From NCBI GenBank assembly GCA_039817245.1, contig JBCBWF010000313.1:1-6127 (forward strand): a DNA stretch of 6,127 nt. Reading direction: 5' to 3'. Below the pieces are notes generated by a model. That model was not told the DNA's origin, did not search any database, and saw only the letters and a program-made list of their open reading frames with translations. The position numbers were made by a program, and so were the translations under genes. Positions 1 to 6,127 of this stretch are shown here, piece after piece. Source of the stretch: Thermohalobaculum sp039817245. GTDB taxonomy: Bacteria; Pseudomonadota; Alphaproteobacteria; Rhodobacterales; Rhodobacteraceae. Each line of letters begins with the position of its first letter. Within the stretch, counting starts at the first letter, position 1.

Positions 1-77
1 CGTGTGCGGGCCATCCTGACGCGGGAGGGAGCGGGAGCCGGGTTGCGGAAATCTGAAGCTGGTCTCGAGCCGGCGCT
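1..77. other. Non-coding edge region downstream of the operon
   Basis: No gene can be supported here. The plus strand has a purine-rich patch (about 23-42). A perfect 5-bp inverted repeat, GGCGC/GCGCC with a 5-base loop, lies at 72-86 and includes the stop codon of the DUF4392 gene; it has no following T-run on the minus strand and is not a convincing terminator. The operon may therefore continue past the left edge. Confidence 0.4.
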
Positions 78-1094
78 CTAGGCGCCCCGGATCGCCCGGG
101 CGGCGATCGCCGAGGCGAGCTCGGCCACAGCGAGATGCGTCGCCTTGTCGAGCCCGTCCACATTCGCGTCGACGATCCCGTGGGCCGAGTTGATAAGCCC
201 CTCGCGCAGCATGGTCTCGATCAGCCGCGCCTCCGCCTCGGGCCCGTGCAGCAGCCGCGCATCGCCCGTCCGCGCCGCCATCGCCGCTGCGATCGCGGTG
301 CAGCCCCAGTTCGAGCAGGCCGCCGTGACCAGCACATCCGCCGGCGTCACCGCGCCGATCCCCCCGCCGCAGGGGCAACTGCCCGGCGCGCCATGGGGCA
401 CATGCGCCTCGACCGCCCCGGCCACCAGCCCCATGCCGATCTCGTTGCCCCCGTCGCCCACCGCCACCGTCGGGATGCCGCGCGCCAGGGCGAGATCGAA
501 CAGCCGGTCGATCCGCGCGCGGCCCATTCCGTAATCCCGCCCGCGCATGTTGTAGTAGATCCCGTGCGTGTTGCGCCCCACCCGTTCGGTGGAGAACAGA
601 AGCGCCGGCGCGAGGCGCTCCAGCATCCGGTGCGCCGCCGCCTCCGCGCCCGCATCCTCCAGCGCGAAGGGCGCGAGCGTCACCGCCGCCAGCGACCCGT
701 CCGCCGCCGCGGCGCGCGCGGCCTCCAGCGGCAGCACCGCGAGCCCCGCCGCCGTCAGCACTCGGCCGAGGGCCGGCAGCAGCGCCTCTTCCGCCACCAG
801 CACGCAGAGCGCGCGGCGCGCGAGCACCAGCGCGCGGATCACCGCGGCTGCGCCGGAGGGCCCGTCATTCTCCCCGATCTCCGCCGAGATCCAGGCGCGC
901 GAGACCGAGCCCGTCGTCGCGATCACCGTCGCGCCCTCGGGCACCGCCAGCAGCGCCTCGGCCGCGGCCCCCACCAGCGGCCCGCCGGTCCGGGCGCGCG
1001 CGGCCTCGTAGAGCGGCTCCACCCCCCGCTCGCCGAGATCCAGGTTCACGAGCCGGTCGAGCCGGTCGTCGATCCGCCCGATCAGCGCGCTCAC
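78..1094 (-). CDS. Stand-alone DUF4392 protein (D-glutamate cyclase C-terminal-like)
   Basis: A 338-residue protein matching the DUF4392 domain, the C-terminal part of mammalian D-glutamate cyclase (DGLUCY), which converts D-glutamate to 5-oxo-D-proline. Visible family motifs are ENDGPSGA (75-82), GRNTHGIYYNMRG (173-185, resembling the GR-ADG-YYNMRG of DGLUCY), GDGGNEIGMG (213-222), SNWG (261-264) and VDANVDGL (308-315). The N-terminal DUF1445 half of DGLUCY is absent, and the GTG start overlapping the previous stop leaves no room for it; no DUF1445 gene is in the window. A cysteine-rich stretch, SCPCGGG at 239-245, with C260 and C265 near SNWG, stands out and could bind a metal or be redox-active; this is an inference. 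It is the last complete gene of the operon and coupled to the SelA-like gene, suggesting that the two proteins act on the same or successive intermediates. Cyclase activity on D-glutamate is possible; a related lactam-forming, lactam-opening or dehydratase-type reaction is equally open. Confidence 0.88.
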   Translation of the reverse strand: MSALIGRIDDRLDRLVNLDLGERGVEPLYEAARARTGGPLVGAAAEALLAVPEGATVIATTGSVSRAWISAEIGENDGPSGAAAVIRALVLARRALCVLVAEEALLPALGRVLTAAGLAVLPLEAARAAAADGSLAAVTLAPFALEDAGAEAAAHRMLERLAPALLFSTERVGRNTHGIYYNMRGRDYGMGRARIDRLFDLALARGIPTVAVGDGGNEIGMGLVAGAVEAHVPHGAPGSCPCGGGIGAVTPADVLVTAACSNWGCTAIAAAMAARTGDARLLHGPEAEARLIETMLREGLINSAHGIVDANVDGLDKATHLAVAELASAIAARAIRGA

Positions 1095-2371
1095 GCCGCG
1101 GCCTCCGCGCCGAAAAGGCGCCGCGCGGTCCAGGCCGGGTCGTCCAGATGGGCGGCCACCTCCTCCATTGCCGCCTCCAGCGCCGCCGCCAGCGCCTCGG
1201 CCCCGCCTGCCCGCGCCACCGCGCCGGCCACGGGCTTCAGCCGGATCGAGACGCGCCCGCCCGGCTGGCCATGGGTGTTGACCGTGAGCACCCCGCAGCG
1301 CTCGAGCAGCAGCATCCCCACCGCCGCCGTCGCCTCCGCCGGCACAATCGCGGCCCGGTTCGCGCCGGAGCGCGCCAGAAGCCGCGCCATCACATCCTCC
1401 TCCCCGATCGAGGGCCCCAGATCCGAGCGCGTCACGATATCCTCCCCGAGCCGGACGGCCACCGCATCGGCCACCGCCGCCCCGTCCCGCGCCTCGGCGC
1501 GCAGATCCTCCGGATCCCAGCCTTCCAGCGAGCGCAGCGCCCCCGCCGCCACCGGCGCGCGGGCTTCCATGCCCAGCTCCGAGGCCCGCGCCAGCACCGC
1601 CACCACCGGGCCCGGCCGGCCGGCCAGCACCCCGGCGCGCGGCCCGGACAGCCCCGCCTTGTCCGCATTCGTGATCGCGAGATCGGCCCCGAGCGCCAGG
1701 CTCGCCGCCCCGCCATGCAGCACCGGGCGGAGCCGCGCGCCGTAAGCCTCGTCCAGAAACACCGTCGCCCCCGCGGCGCGGCCCGCATCCACCGCCGCCC
1801 GCGCCGCCGCATCCGCGATCCGCGCTAGCGTGCTCGTCACCGTCGTCACCACCATCAGCGCCGGGCGATGGGCCTCGAGCGCGCGGGCGATCCCGTCGGC
1901 ATCGCCCGCGGCCACCTCCACCAGCGCCACGCCGGCCAGCCGGCAGCCGCGCACCACCGAGGCGTGGCTGCGATCGCCCTCCGGCACCACCGAGAGCACC
2001 GCACGGCCCGCCGAGAGCGCCAGCATCGCCGCCACGATCCCGGCACTCGTGCGGTTCAGCACCGCCGCCGCGTCGCCCGCCTCACCGCCGAGATGCGCCA
2101 CCGCCGCGCGCCGCAGCGCCTCGGCGAAGAGCCCCGGCCCCACCCATTCCTCGCAATGGGTCGCCAGATCCTCCGCGCGCAGCGGGCAGAACCGCGGATT
2201 GCCGGTGAAGATCGCAATCGCCTCCGGCCCCCGCTCCGCCACGATCCGCGCGGCCACCGCCTGGGCATGGCGCAGCCGGCGCACCTCGTCCGCCGACGAG
2301 CCCAGCACCCGGCCCCGCGCGAAGCCCACGCCCGGATCGATGGCGTTGCCGAAGCGGTCCTCGGCGCGCAT
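1091..2371 (-). CDS. SelA/DgaE-like PLP-dependent enzyme (probable lyase or aminotransferase)
   Basis: A 426-residue fold-type I pyridoxal-phosphate enzyme, most like the group containing selenocysteine synthase SelA and the D-glucosaminate-6-phosphate ammonia-lyase DgaE. The likely PLP lysine is K238 in TNADKAGLSGPRAG, which corresponds to the DK-GGPQAG pattern of SelA. D207 in FLDEAYG should pair with the pyridine nitrogen, and H136 in DRSHASV could stack on the ring. The ASELGMEARAP stretch (263-273) and the following ALRSLEGW also resemble SelA-like proteins. It lacks a recognisable tRNA-binding N-terminal domain and no selenium genes are near, so a role in selenocysteine synthesis is unlikely; automatic annotation as selenium transferase would probably be wrong. 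A beta-elimination, ammonia-lyase, racemase or transamination role on an amino-acid intermediate is more plausible. Its start overlaps the aldehyde dehydrogenase stop by one base behind a GAGGGGG sequence (2382-2376), and its end overlaps the next gene by four bases, suggesting coupled synthesis with the DUF4392 protein. The reaction is not established. Confidence 0.85.
   Translation of the reverse strand: MRAEDRFGNAIDPGVGFARGRVLGSSADEVRRLRHAQAVAARIVAERGPEAIAIFTGNPRFCPLRAEDLATHCEEWVGPGLFAEALRRAAVAHLGGEAGDAAAVLNRTSAGIVAAMLALSAGRAVLSVVPEGDRSHASVVRGCRLAGVALVEVAAGDADGIARALEAHRPALMVVTTVTSTLARIADAAARAAVDAGRAAGATVFLDEAYGARLRPVLHGGAASLALGADLAITNADKAGLSGPRAGVLAGRPGPVVAVLARASELGMEARAPVAAGALRSLEGWDPEDLRAEARDGAAVADAVAVRLGEDIVTRSDLGPSIGEEDVMARLLARSGANRAAIVPAEATAAVGMLLLERCGVLTVNTHGQPGGRVSIRLKPVAGAVARAGGAEALAAALEAAMEEVAAHLDDPAWTARRLFGAEAAA
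1102..1106 (-). promoter_or_regulatory. Ribosome binding site supporting the GTG start of the DUF4392 gene
   Basis: GGAGG on the minus strand lies seven bases before the GTG at 1094, inside the end of the PLP-enzyme gene. It makes this GTG, which shares GTGA with the preceding stop codon, the best start. Confidence 0.75.
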
Positions 2372-3870
2372 CAGTCCCCCTCGACCGCCACGGTCACCGA
2401 TTTGCGGTAGGTATAGGCCTCCAGCGCGCCCTCGATCGAATACTCGCTGCCGGTGCCGGACTGCTTGGTGCCGCCATAAGACATCCCCGGGATCTGCCCG
2501 CCGCCCTGGTTCACCTGGATCCAGCCCGCATCGAGCCGCCGCGTCATCCGCAGGATCGTCGCCGCATCGCGCGCGAAGAGGAAGGCGGCCAGCCCGTAAT
2601 GGGTGTCGTTGGCCATCGCCACCACCTCGTCCTCGTCCTCCCAGGGGATCGCCACCAGCACCGGGCCGAACACCTCCTCGCGCGCGATGCGCCAGGCGTT
2701 GTCGATGCCAGTCAGGATTGTCGGCACCGGCTGGTAGCCTGTGGCGGTCTCCAGCGCCTCTGGAACAGCCCCGGTCAGGAAGGTCGCGCCCGACGCCTCG
2801 GCCTCCGCCACATAGGCGCGGATCGCGGCGTAGCGCTCGGCATTGATCACCGCGCCCATATCCGCGGTCTCGTCCAGCGCATCGCCCACCTTCATGGCCG
2901 CGGCCTTCGCCGCCAGGGCCGGCAGCAGCGCATCCCAGACCGCGCGGTGCACGAAGAGCCGCGAGCCCGCGGTGCAGGACTGGCCCTGGCGCGCAAACCG
3001 CATGGCGTTCACGATATCGCCGGCCACCTTCTCCAGCCGCCCGCCCTCCACCGCGTCCGGAAACACGATGGCGGGGCTCTTGCCGCCGAGCTCCAGCGTC
3101 ACCTTCGCGATCCGGTCGGCGGTGGCGTGCCCGATCAGGCGGCCCACCTCCGAGGAGCCGGTGAAGGACACCTTCGCCACCCCCTCATGGCGCGCGAGTG
3201 CGGCGCCCGCCTCCTCGCCCGTGCCGGTCACCACGTTGAAGACGCCGGCGGGGAAGATGTCCTCCGCCAGCTCCGCCAGCTTCAGGATCGCCAGCGGCGC
3301 GTCCTCCGCCGGCTTCAGCACCAGCGTGTTGCCGGTCGAGAGCGCCATCGCCACCTTCAGCGTGCCGAGCTGCAGGGGCGAGTTCCAGGGGATGATCGAG
3401 CCCACCACCCCGTGCGGCTCGCGCGTGGCGTAGCTGAAGATCCCGGGCCCCAGCGGCAGGGTCTCGCCCTTCTGCTCCACCGCCACGCCCGCATAGTAAC
3501 GCAGCACGCCGGCCGCCCCCGCCGCCTCGCCGCGGGACTGGGTGCGGATCGCGTTGCCGGTCTCGGCGGCCAGCATCCGCGCCACCTCCTCGGTGCAGTC
3601 GCCGAGCCGGCGGGCGAGCTCGCCCAGCATCCGCCCCCGCTCGGCCGCGGCCAGCCTGCGCCAGGCCGGAAAGGCGCGCCGCGCCGCCGCCACCGCGCGG
3701 TCGATCTCCGCGGCCCCGCCGCAGCCCACCTCCACCAGCACCTGCCGGCGCGAGGGGTTCTCCACGGCCAGCGACGCGGCCGGCCGGTGCCAGGCGCCGT
3801 CGATGAAGCATCCCGCAAGGCCGCGGGTCGGCAGCACGGGCTCGAGCAGGGTGGGGGCGGTATCGGGCAT
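2371..3870 (-). CDS. NAD(P)-dependent aldehyde dehydrogenase (non-acylating)
   Basis: A soluble member of the aldehyde dehydrogenase superfamily, oxidising an aldehyde to the free carboxylic acid. It has 499 residues, typical for the family. Visible landmarks are PWNSPLQ with the oxyanion-hole N163, the cofactor-binding lysine in VLKPAEDAP (K186), FTGSSEVGR (236-244), the general base E260 in ELGGKSP, the nucleophile C299 in GQSCTAG, and EEVFGPV (398-404). E260 is the residue that CoA-acylating methylmalonate-semialdehyde dehydrogenases (MmsA) lack, so this enzyme should release a free acid. The frame extends 24 codons upstream into the previous gene, but the ATG at 3870 has a good ribosome binding site and the extension is not dehydrogenase-like. 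The C-terminus (TKQSGTGSEYSIEGALEAYTYRKS) is family-typical. The stop overlaps the next start as TGATG. Substrate unknown; it may process the product of the adjacent hydroxyacid dehydrogenase. Confidence 0.95.
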   Translation of the reverse strand: MPDTAPTLLEPVLPTRGLAGCFIDGAWHRPAASLAVENPSRRQVLVEVGCGGAAEIDRAVAAARRAFPAWRRLAAAERGRMLGELARRLGDCTEEVARMLAAETGNAIRTQSRGEAAGAAGVLRYYAGVAVEQKGETLPLGPGIFSYATREPHGVVGSIIPWNSPLQLGTLKVAMALSTGNTLVLKPAEDAPLAILKLAELAEDIFPAGVFNVVTGTGEEAGAALARHEGVAKVSFTGSSEVGRLIGHATADRIAKVTLELGGKSPAIVFPDAVEGGRLEKVAGDIVNAMRFARQGQSCTAGSRLFVHRAVWDALLPALAAKAAAMKVGDALDETADMGAVINAERYAAIRAYVAEAEASGATFLTGAVPEALETATGYQPVPTILTGIDNAWRIAREEVFGPVLVAIPWEDEDEVVAMANDTHYGLAAFLFARDAATILRMTRRLDAGWIQVNQGGGQIPGMSYGGTKQSGTGSEYSIEGALEAYTYRKSVTVAVEGD

Positions 3871-3874
3871 GGTG

Positions 3875-4756
3875 TCAGTCCTCGGGTCTGAGTGTCCGGT
3901 AGAAGGCGGAGAAATCGAGCCGTGCACCCCCGCCCTCGGCAAAGTCGGTGAAGGCGCGCGCGGCCTCGGCGCCGAAGGGCGTCGCCTGCCCGCTCGCCTG
4001 CGCCGCCGCCTGGGCGAGCCGCAGATCCTTGGCCATCAGCCCCGCCGCGAAGCCGGGCGCATAGCCGTTGGAGGCGGGCGTCGCCGGCACCACGCCGGGC
4101 ACGGGGCAGCGGTTCTCCAGCGTCCAGCTCTGCGCCGCGGCCCCCTTGCAGAGCGCGTAGAACCGGTCCGGCGCCAGCCCCAGCGCCTCGGCCAGCGCAA
4201 AGCCCTCGCAGACCGCCATGGCGGTGATCCCGCAGATCATGTTGTGGCAGGCCTTCGCCGCCTGCCCGGAGCCCGCGGGCCCGAAATGCGAGATCCGCGC
4301 GCCCATCTGCTCCAGGAGCGGGCGCGCGCGCTCCAGCGCGTCCTCCGCGCCGCCCACCATGAAGCTGAGCGCGCCCTTGCCTGCGGCCTCCGGCCCGCCG
4401 GAGACCGGCGCGTCCAGCATCGCATGCCCGGCCGCCTCCGCTTCCGCCGCCAGCGCGCGCGTGTTCTCCACATCGATCGTCGAGCAGTCGACGAAGAGCG
4501 TGCCCGGATCCGCCGCACCCCGCGCGCGCGCATGGGTCTCGGCCACATGCCGCCCCTCCGGCAGCATGGTGATCACCGCGGCGCAGCCCGCCAGGTCCAG
4601 CGCGTCCGGCGCGACGGCCTGTCCCCCGGCCGCCTCCAGAGCGCCGCGCGCCTGCGCCGAGAGATCGGCGCCCAGCACCGCCACCCCCCGCTCCACGAGA
4701 TTGCGCGCCATGGGCAGGCCCATGGTGCCGAGACCGATCAGCGCGATGCGTTCCAC
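3875..4756 (-). CDS. NAD-dependent beta-hydroxyacid dehydrogenase, 3-hydroxyisobutyrate dehydrogenase family
   Basis: This cytosolic oxidoreductase of the beta-hydroxyacid dehydrogenase family (3-hydroxyisobutyrate, tartronate semialdehyde, L-threonate and related enzymes) interconverts a hydroxyacid and its oxo form. Its 293 residues are the normal length. The N-terminal Rossmann fold carries GLGTMG (G8, G10, G13), and D31 at the end of the second strand favours NAD over NADP. The substrate loop DAPVSGG is at 115-121, the catalytic lysine is K168 in GQAAKACHNM with N172 nearby, and the C-terminal family motif GLMAKDLRLA is at 239-248. It starts with GTG behind a strong ribosome binding site, 10 bases after dctM, and stops 4 bases before the aldehyde dehydrogenase. 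A hydroxyisobutyrate role (mmsB) is possible, but the neighbours are not those of valine breakdown, so the substrate is left open. Confidence 0.92.
   Translation of the reverse strand: MERIALIGLGTMGLPMARNLVERGVAVLGADLSAQARGALEAAGGQAVAPDALDLAGCAAVITMLPEGRHVAETHARARGAADPGTLFVDCSTIDVENTRALAAEAEAAGHAMLDAPVSGGPEAAGKGALSFMVGGAEDALERARPLLEQMGARISHFGPAGSGQAAKACHNMICGITAMAVCEGFALAEALGLAPDRFYALCKGAAAQSWTLENRCPVPGVVPATPASNGYAPGFAAGLMAKDLRLAQAAAQASGQATPFGAEAARAFTDFAEGGGARLDFSAFYRTLRPED
3879..3883 (-). promoter_or_regulatory. Ribosome binding site deciding the aldehyde dehydrogenase start
   Basis: GAGGA on the minus strand lies eight bases before the ATG at 3870. It sits just upstream of the stop codon of the preceding gene and favours 3870 over the in-frame ATG at 3942, which would lie well inside that gene. 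Confidence 0.75.
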
Positions 4757-4762
4757 GTCCGC

Positions 4763-4768
4763 TCTCCT
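4763..4768 (-). promoter_or_regulatory. Ribosome binding site for the hydroxyacid dehydrogenase gene
   Basis: AGGAGA on the minus strand overlaps the TAG stop of dctM and lies six to seven bases before the GTG at 4756. It supports the GTG start and suggests that translation continues from dctM. Confidence 0.8.
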
Positions 4769-6050
4769 AACTCAGCGTGCCCGGCAGCCAGAGCGCGAGC
4801 CCGGGAAACGCGATCAGCAGCGCCAGGATCGCCGCCATCGCCAGCACGAAGGGCAGCGCGCCCAGCATGATGTCCACCATCGGCCCGGCCCCGCGCACCC
4901 CCTGCACCACATAGAGGTTCAGCCCGATCGGCGGCGTGATCAGCGCCGTCTCGATCAGGATCATCATCACCACGCCCCACCAGACCGGGTCGAAGCCGAG
5001 GCTGAACATCAGGGGCGCGATGATCGGGATCGTCGTGATCATCATCGACAGCGTCTCCATGAAGCAGCCGAGGACGATGTAGAACAGGATCACCGCGATC
5101 AGCATCTCGCCGGGGCCGAGCCCCAGCCCGGTCACGAAGGCGTTCAGCCGGTCTGTGAGCCCGATGCCGGCGAGGATCATGTTGAGAAAGAAGGCCGCGA
5201 TGATGATCAGCATGATCATCGCCGTCGTCACCACCGTGCCTTCCACCGCCTCGGTCAGCATCTTCAGGCTGAGCGCGCGCCGCCCCGCCGCCAGCAGGAG
5301 CGCGCCGGTCACGCCGAGCGCAGCGGATTCGGTCGGCGTCGCCCAGCCCGCATAGATCGAGCCGATCACGATCACGAAGATCAGGAGCGGCGGCAGCACC
5401 CCCCAGCTCCCCTCCAGCTTCTCGCGCAGGGTGTAGCGCTGCTGGCGCCCGGCCGCGGCCGGCACGATCAGCACCGCCACCACCACACAGGCCATGAACA
5501 GCCCCGCCAGGATCAGCCCCGGAATGATCCCCGCGACGTAGAGCTGCGGCACCGAGGTGTTGGTCAGAATCCCGTAGATGATCATGTTCACCGAGGGCGG
5601 GATCAGGATCCCGAGCGTCCCCCCCGCCGCCAGCGTGCCGAGAAAGAGCCGCGGGCCATAGCCGTGCCGCTCGATCTGGGGCAGGGCGACCGTCCCGATC
5701 GTCGCCGCCGTCGCGACGCTCGAGCCCGAGGTCGCCGCGAAGAGCGCGCAGGCCCCCACATTCGCATGCATCACGCCGCCGGGCAGCCAGCCGAGCCAGC
5801 GCGCCAGCGCGTCATACATCGCATCCGCGACGCCCGCGCGCAGCATCAGCTCCCCGAGCAGCACGAAGAGCGGGATCGCCATGAGCAGAAAGCCGTTGGA
5901 CGAGGTCCAGGCCAGCTCCCCCACGGCCTGGTAGAGCGGCAGGAACCCGTAGGCGCGGTCCAGCACCAGCCCCAGCACGCCGAGCGCTGCCGCGATGGGC
6001 AGGCTGAGCGCGATCATCGCCAGCAGGAGCAGCAGCGTGGTCCCCAGCAT
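4767..6050 (-). CDS. dctM: TRAP transporter large permease subunit (DctM family)
   Basis: This is the large membrane subunit of a tripartite ATP-independent periplasmic (TRAP) transporter. It is the ion-coupled channel that moves an organic-acid or amino-acid-type substrate from a periplasmic binding protein across the inner membrane. The 427 residues match the usual DctM length and are almost entirely hydrophobic helices. Family landmarks are the SGSSVATAATIG segment (about 109-120), LGILIPPSVNMIIYG (146-160), GWATPTESAALG (235-246), ETLSMMITTIP (332-342) and TPPIGLNLYV (372-381). The start at MLGTTLLLLL places the first helix at the N-terminus as usual. It is the first complete gene of the operon; its partners DctQ and DctP are not in the window and should lie to the right. 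Substrate cannot be deduced from this subunit. The TAG stop is followed within 10 bases by the next gene. Confidence 0.96.
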   Translation of the reverse strand: MLGTTLLLLLAMIALSLPIAAALGVLGLVLDRAYGFLPLYQAVGELAWTSSNGFLLMAIPLFVLLGELMLRAGVADAMYDALARWLGWLPGGVMHANVGACALFAATSGSSVATAATIGTVALPQIERHGYGPRLFLGTLAAGGTLGILIPPSVNMIIYGILTNTSVPQLYVAGIIPGLILAGLFMACVVVAVLIVPAAAGRQQRYTLREKLEGSWGVLPPLLIFVIVIGSIYAGWATPTESAALGVTGALLLAAGRRALSLKMLTEAVEGTVVTTAMIMLIIIAAFFLNMILAGIGLTDRLNAFVTGLGLGPGEMLIAVILFYIVLGCFMETLSMMITTIPIIAPLMFSLGFDPVWWGVVMMILIETALITPPIGLNLYVVQGVRGAGPMVDIMLGALPFVLAMAAILALLIAFPGLALWLPGTLS

Positions 6051-6054
6051 CGCC

Positions 6055-6127
6055 TCAGGCCCCTTCCGCCCGGCGCGCCACATCGCGCCTCGCCGCGCCC
6101 CTCATCCGCCGCGCGCCTCGGCCGCCA
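6055..6127 (-). CDS. Possible C-terminal tail of upstream gene (expected TRAP small permease, DctQ), partial
   Basis: An open minus-strand frame enters from the right edge and ends at a TGA at 6057-6055, four bases before the dctM start. It encodes about 23 residues, rich in Arg and Ala and ending in AEGA. TRAP large permease genes are usually preceded by the small permease gene dctQ, often at this spacing, and a basic cytoplasmic tail would suit such a protein. However, a second frame also runs in from the edge and stops at 6104-6102 (ending EARGG), and it has slightly more typical codons. The sequence visible does not decide between them, and no membrane segment is in view. The identity as DctQ is inferred from context only. 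Confidence 0.25.
   Translation of the reverse strand, partial: GGRGARRMRGAARRDVARRAEGA
6060..6065 (-). promoter_or_regulatory. Ribosome binding site deciding the dctM start
   Basis: The minus strand reads AAGGGG here, nine bases before the ATG at 6050. This favours 6050 over the in-frame ATG at 6083, which would add 11 polar, basic residues before the first membrane helix and has only a short GAGG at close spacing. Confidence 0.5.

Noticed and set aside
1..14. A minus-strand ATG at 14-12 that might start a further operon gene beyond the left edge
   Set aside because: Only four codons are visible and the nearest purine-rich sequence is directly against the ATG, so there is nothing to support it.
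72..86. Inverted repeat GGCGC-TCTAG-GCGCC as a possible terminator
   Set aside because: Only five base pairs, it includes the stop codon, and no T-run follows on the minus strand; such repeats occur by chance at this GC content.
135..1745. A 536-codon open frame on the plus strand, opposite the DUF4392 and PLP-enzyme genes
   Set aside because: The product is rich in Arg, Pro, His and Ala with no recognisable motif, and it spans two well-supported genes on the other strand. Very high GC removes stop codons from antisense frames.
2599..3891. A 430-codon plus-strand open frame opposite the aldehyde dehydrogenase gene
   Set aside because: Arg/His-rich low-complexity product with no domain; a shadow of the aldehyde dehydrogenase, whose catalytic motifs are all intact.
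3871..3942. A 24-residue N-terminal extension of the aldehyde dehydrogenase from the ATG at 3942
   Set aside because: It overlaps the end of the previous gene, the residues are not dehydrogenase-like, and the ATG at 3870 has a well-spaced ribosome binding site.
3542..4870. A 442-codon plus-strand open frame opposite the hydroxyacid dehydrogenase gene
   Set aside because: Same composition artefact, crossing three confirmed minus-strand genes.

Overview
This is a very GC-rich window (strong G/C preference at third codon positions) filled by one leftward (minus-strand) operon of five complete genes. GC level, codon style and TRAP-type catabolic content suggest an alphaproteobacterium, most likely Rhodobacterales-like. 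That assignment is an inference from style; there is no rRNA or other marker to confirm it.

Layout in transcription order, right to left: (i) at 6055-6127, possibly the tail of an upstream gene, expected to be the TRAP small permease (DctQ); (ii) 6050-4767, TRAP transporter large permease (DctM); (iii) 4756-3875, NAD-dependent beta-hydroxyacid dehydrogenase of the 3-hydroxyisobutyrate dehydrogenase family; (iv) 3870-2371, non-acylating NAD(P)-dependent aldehyde dehydrogenase; (v) 2371-1091, fold-type I PLP enzyme resembling SelA/DgaE; (vi) 1094-78, stand-alone DUF4392 (D-glutamate cyclase C-terminal-like) protein. Junctions are 10 nt, 4 nt, a 1-nt overlap (TGATG) and a 4-nt overlap (GTGA), so the genes are almost certainly co-transcribed and partly translationally coupled. 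Positions 1-77 hold no supportable gene and no convincing terminator.

Taken together the genes look like an uptake-and-catabolism cassette. A TRAP system would import an organic acid or amino acid. The hydroxyacid dehydrogenase and aldehyde dehydrogenase could oxidise an alcohol to an aldehyde and then to an acid. The PLP enzyme and the DUF4392 protein would act on an amino-acid intermediate, perhaps a D-glutamate-like one. I do not recognise this exact combination as a characterised pathway. Its substrate cannot be read from the sequence, because the solute-binding protein and any regulator lie outside the window. The most interesting part is the tightly coupled SelA-like/DUF4392 pair. No mobile element, CRISPR array, RNA gene or notable repeat was seen.
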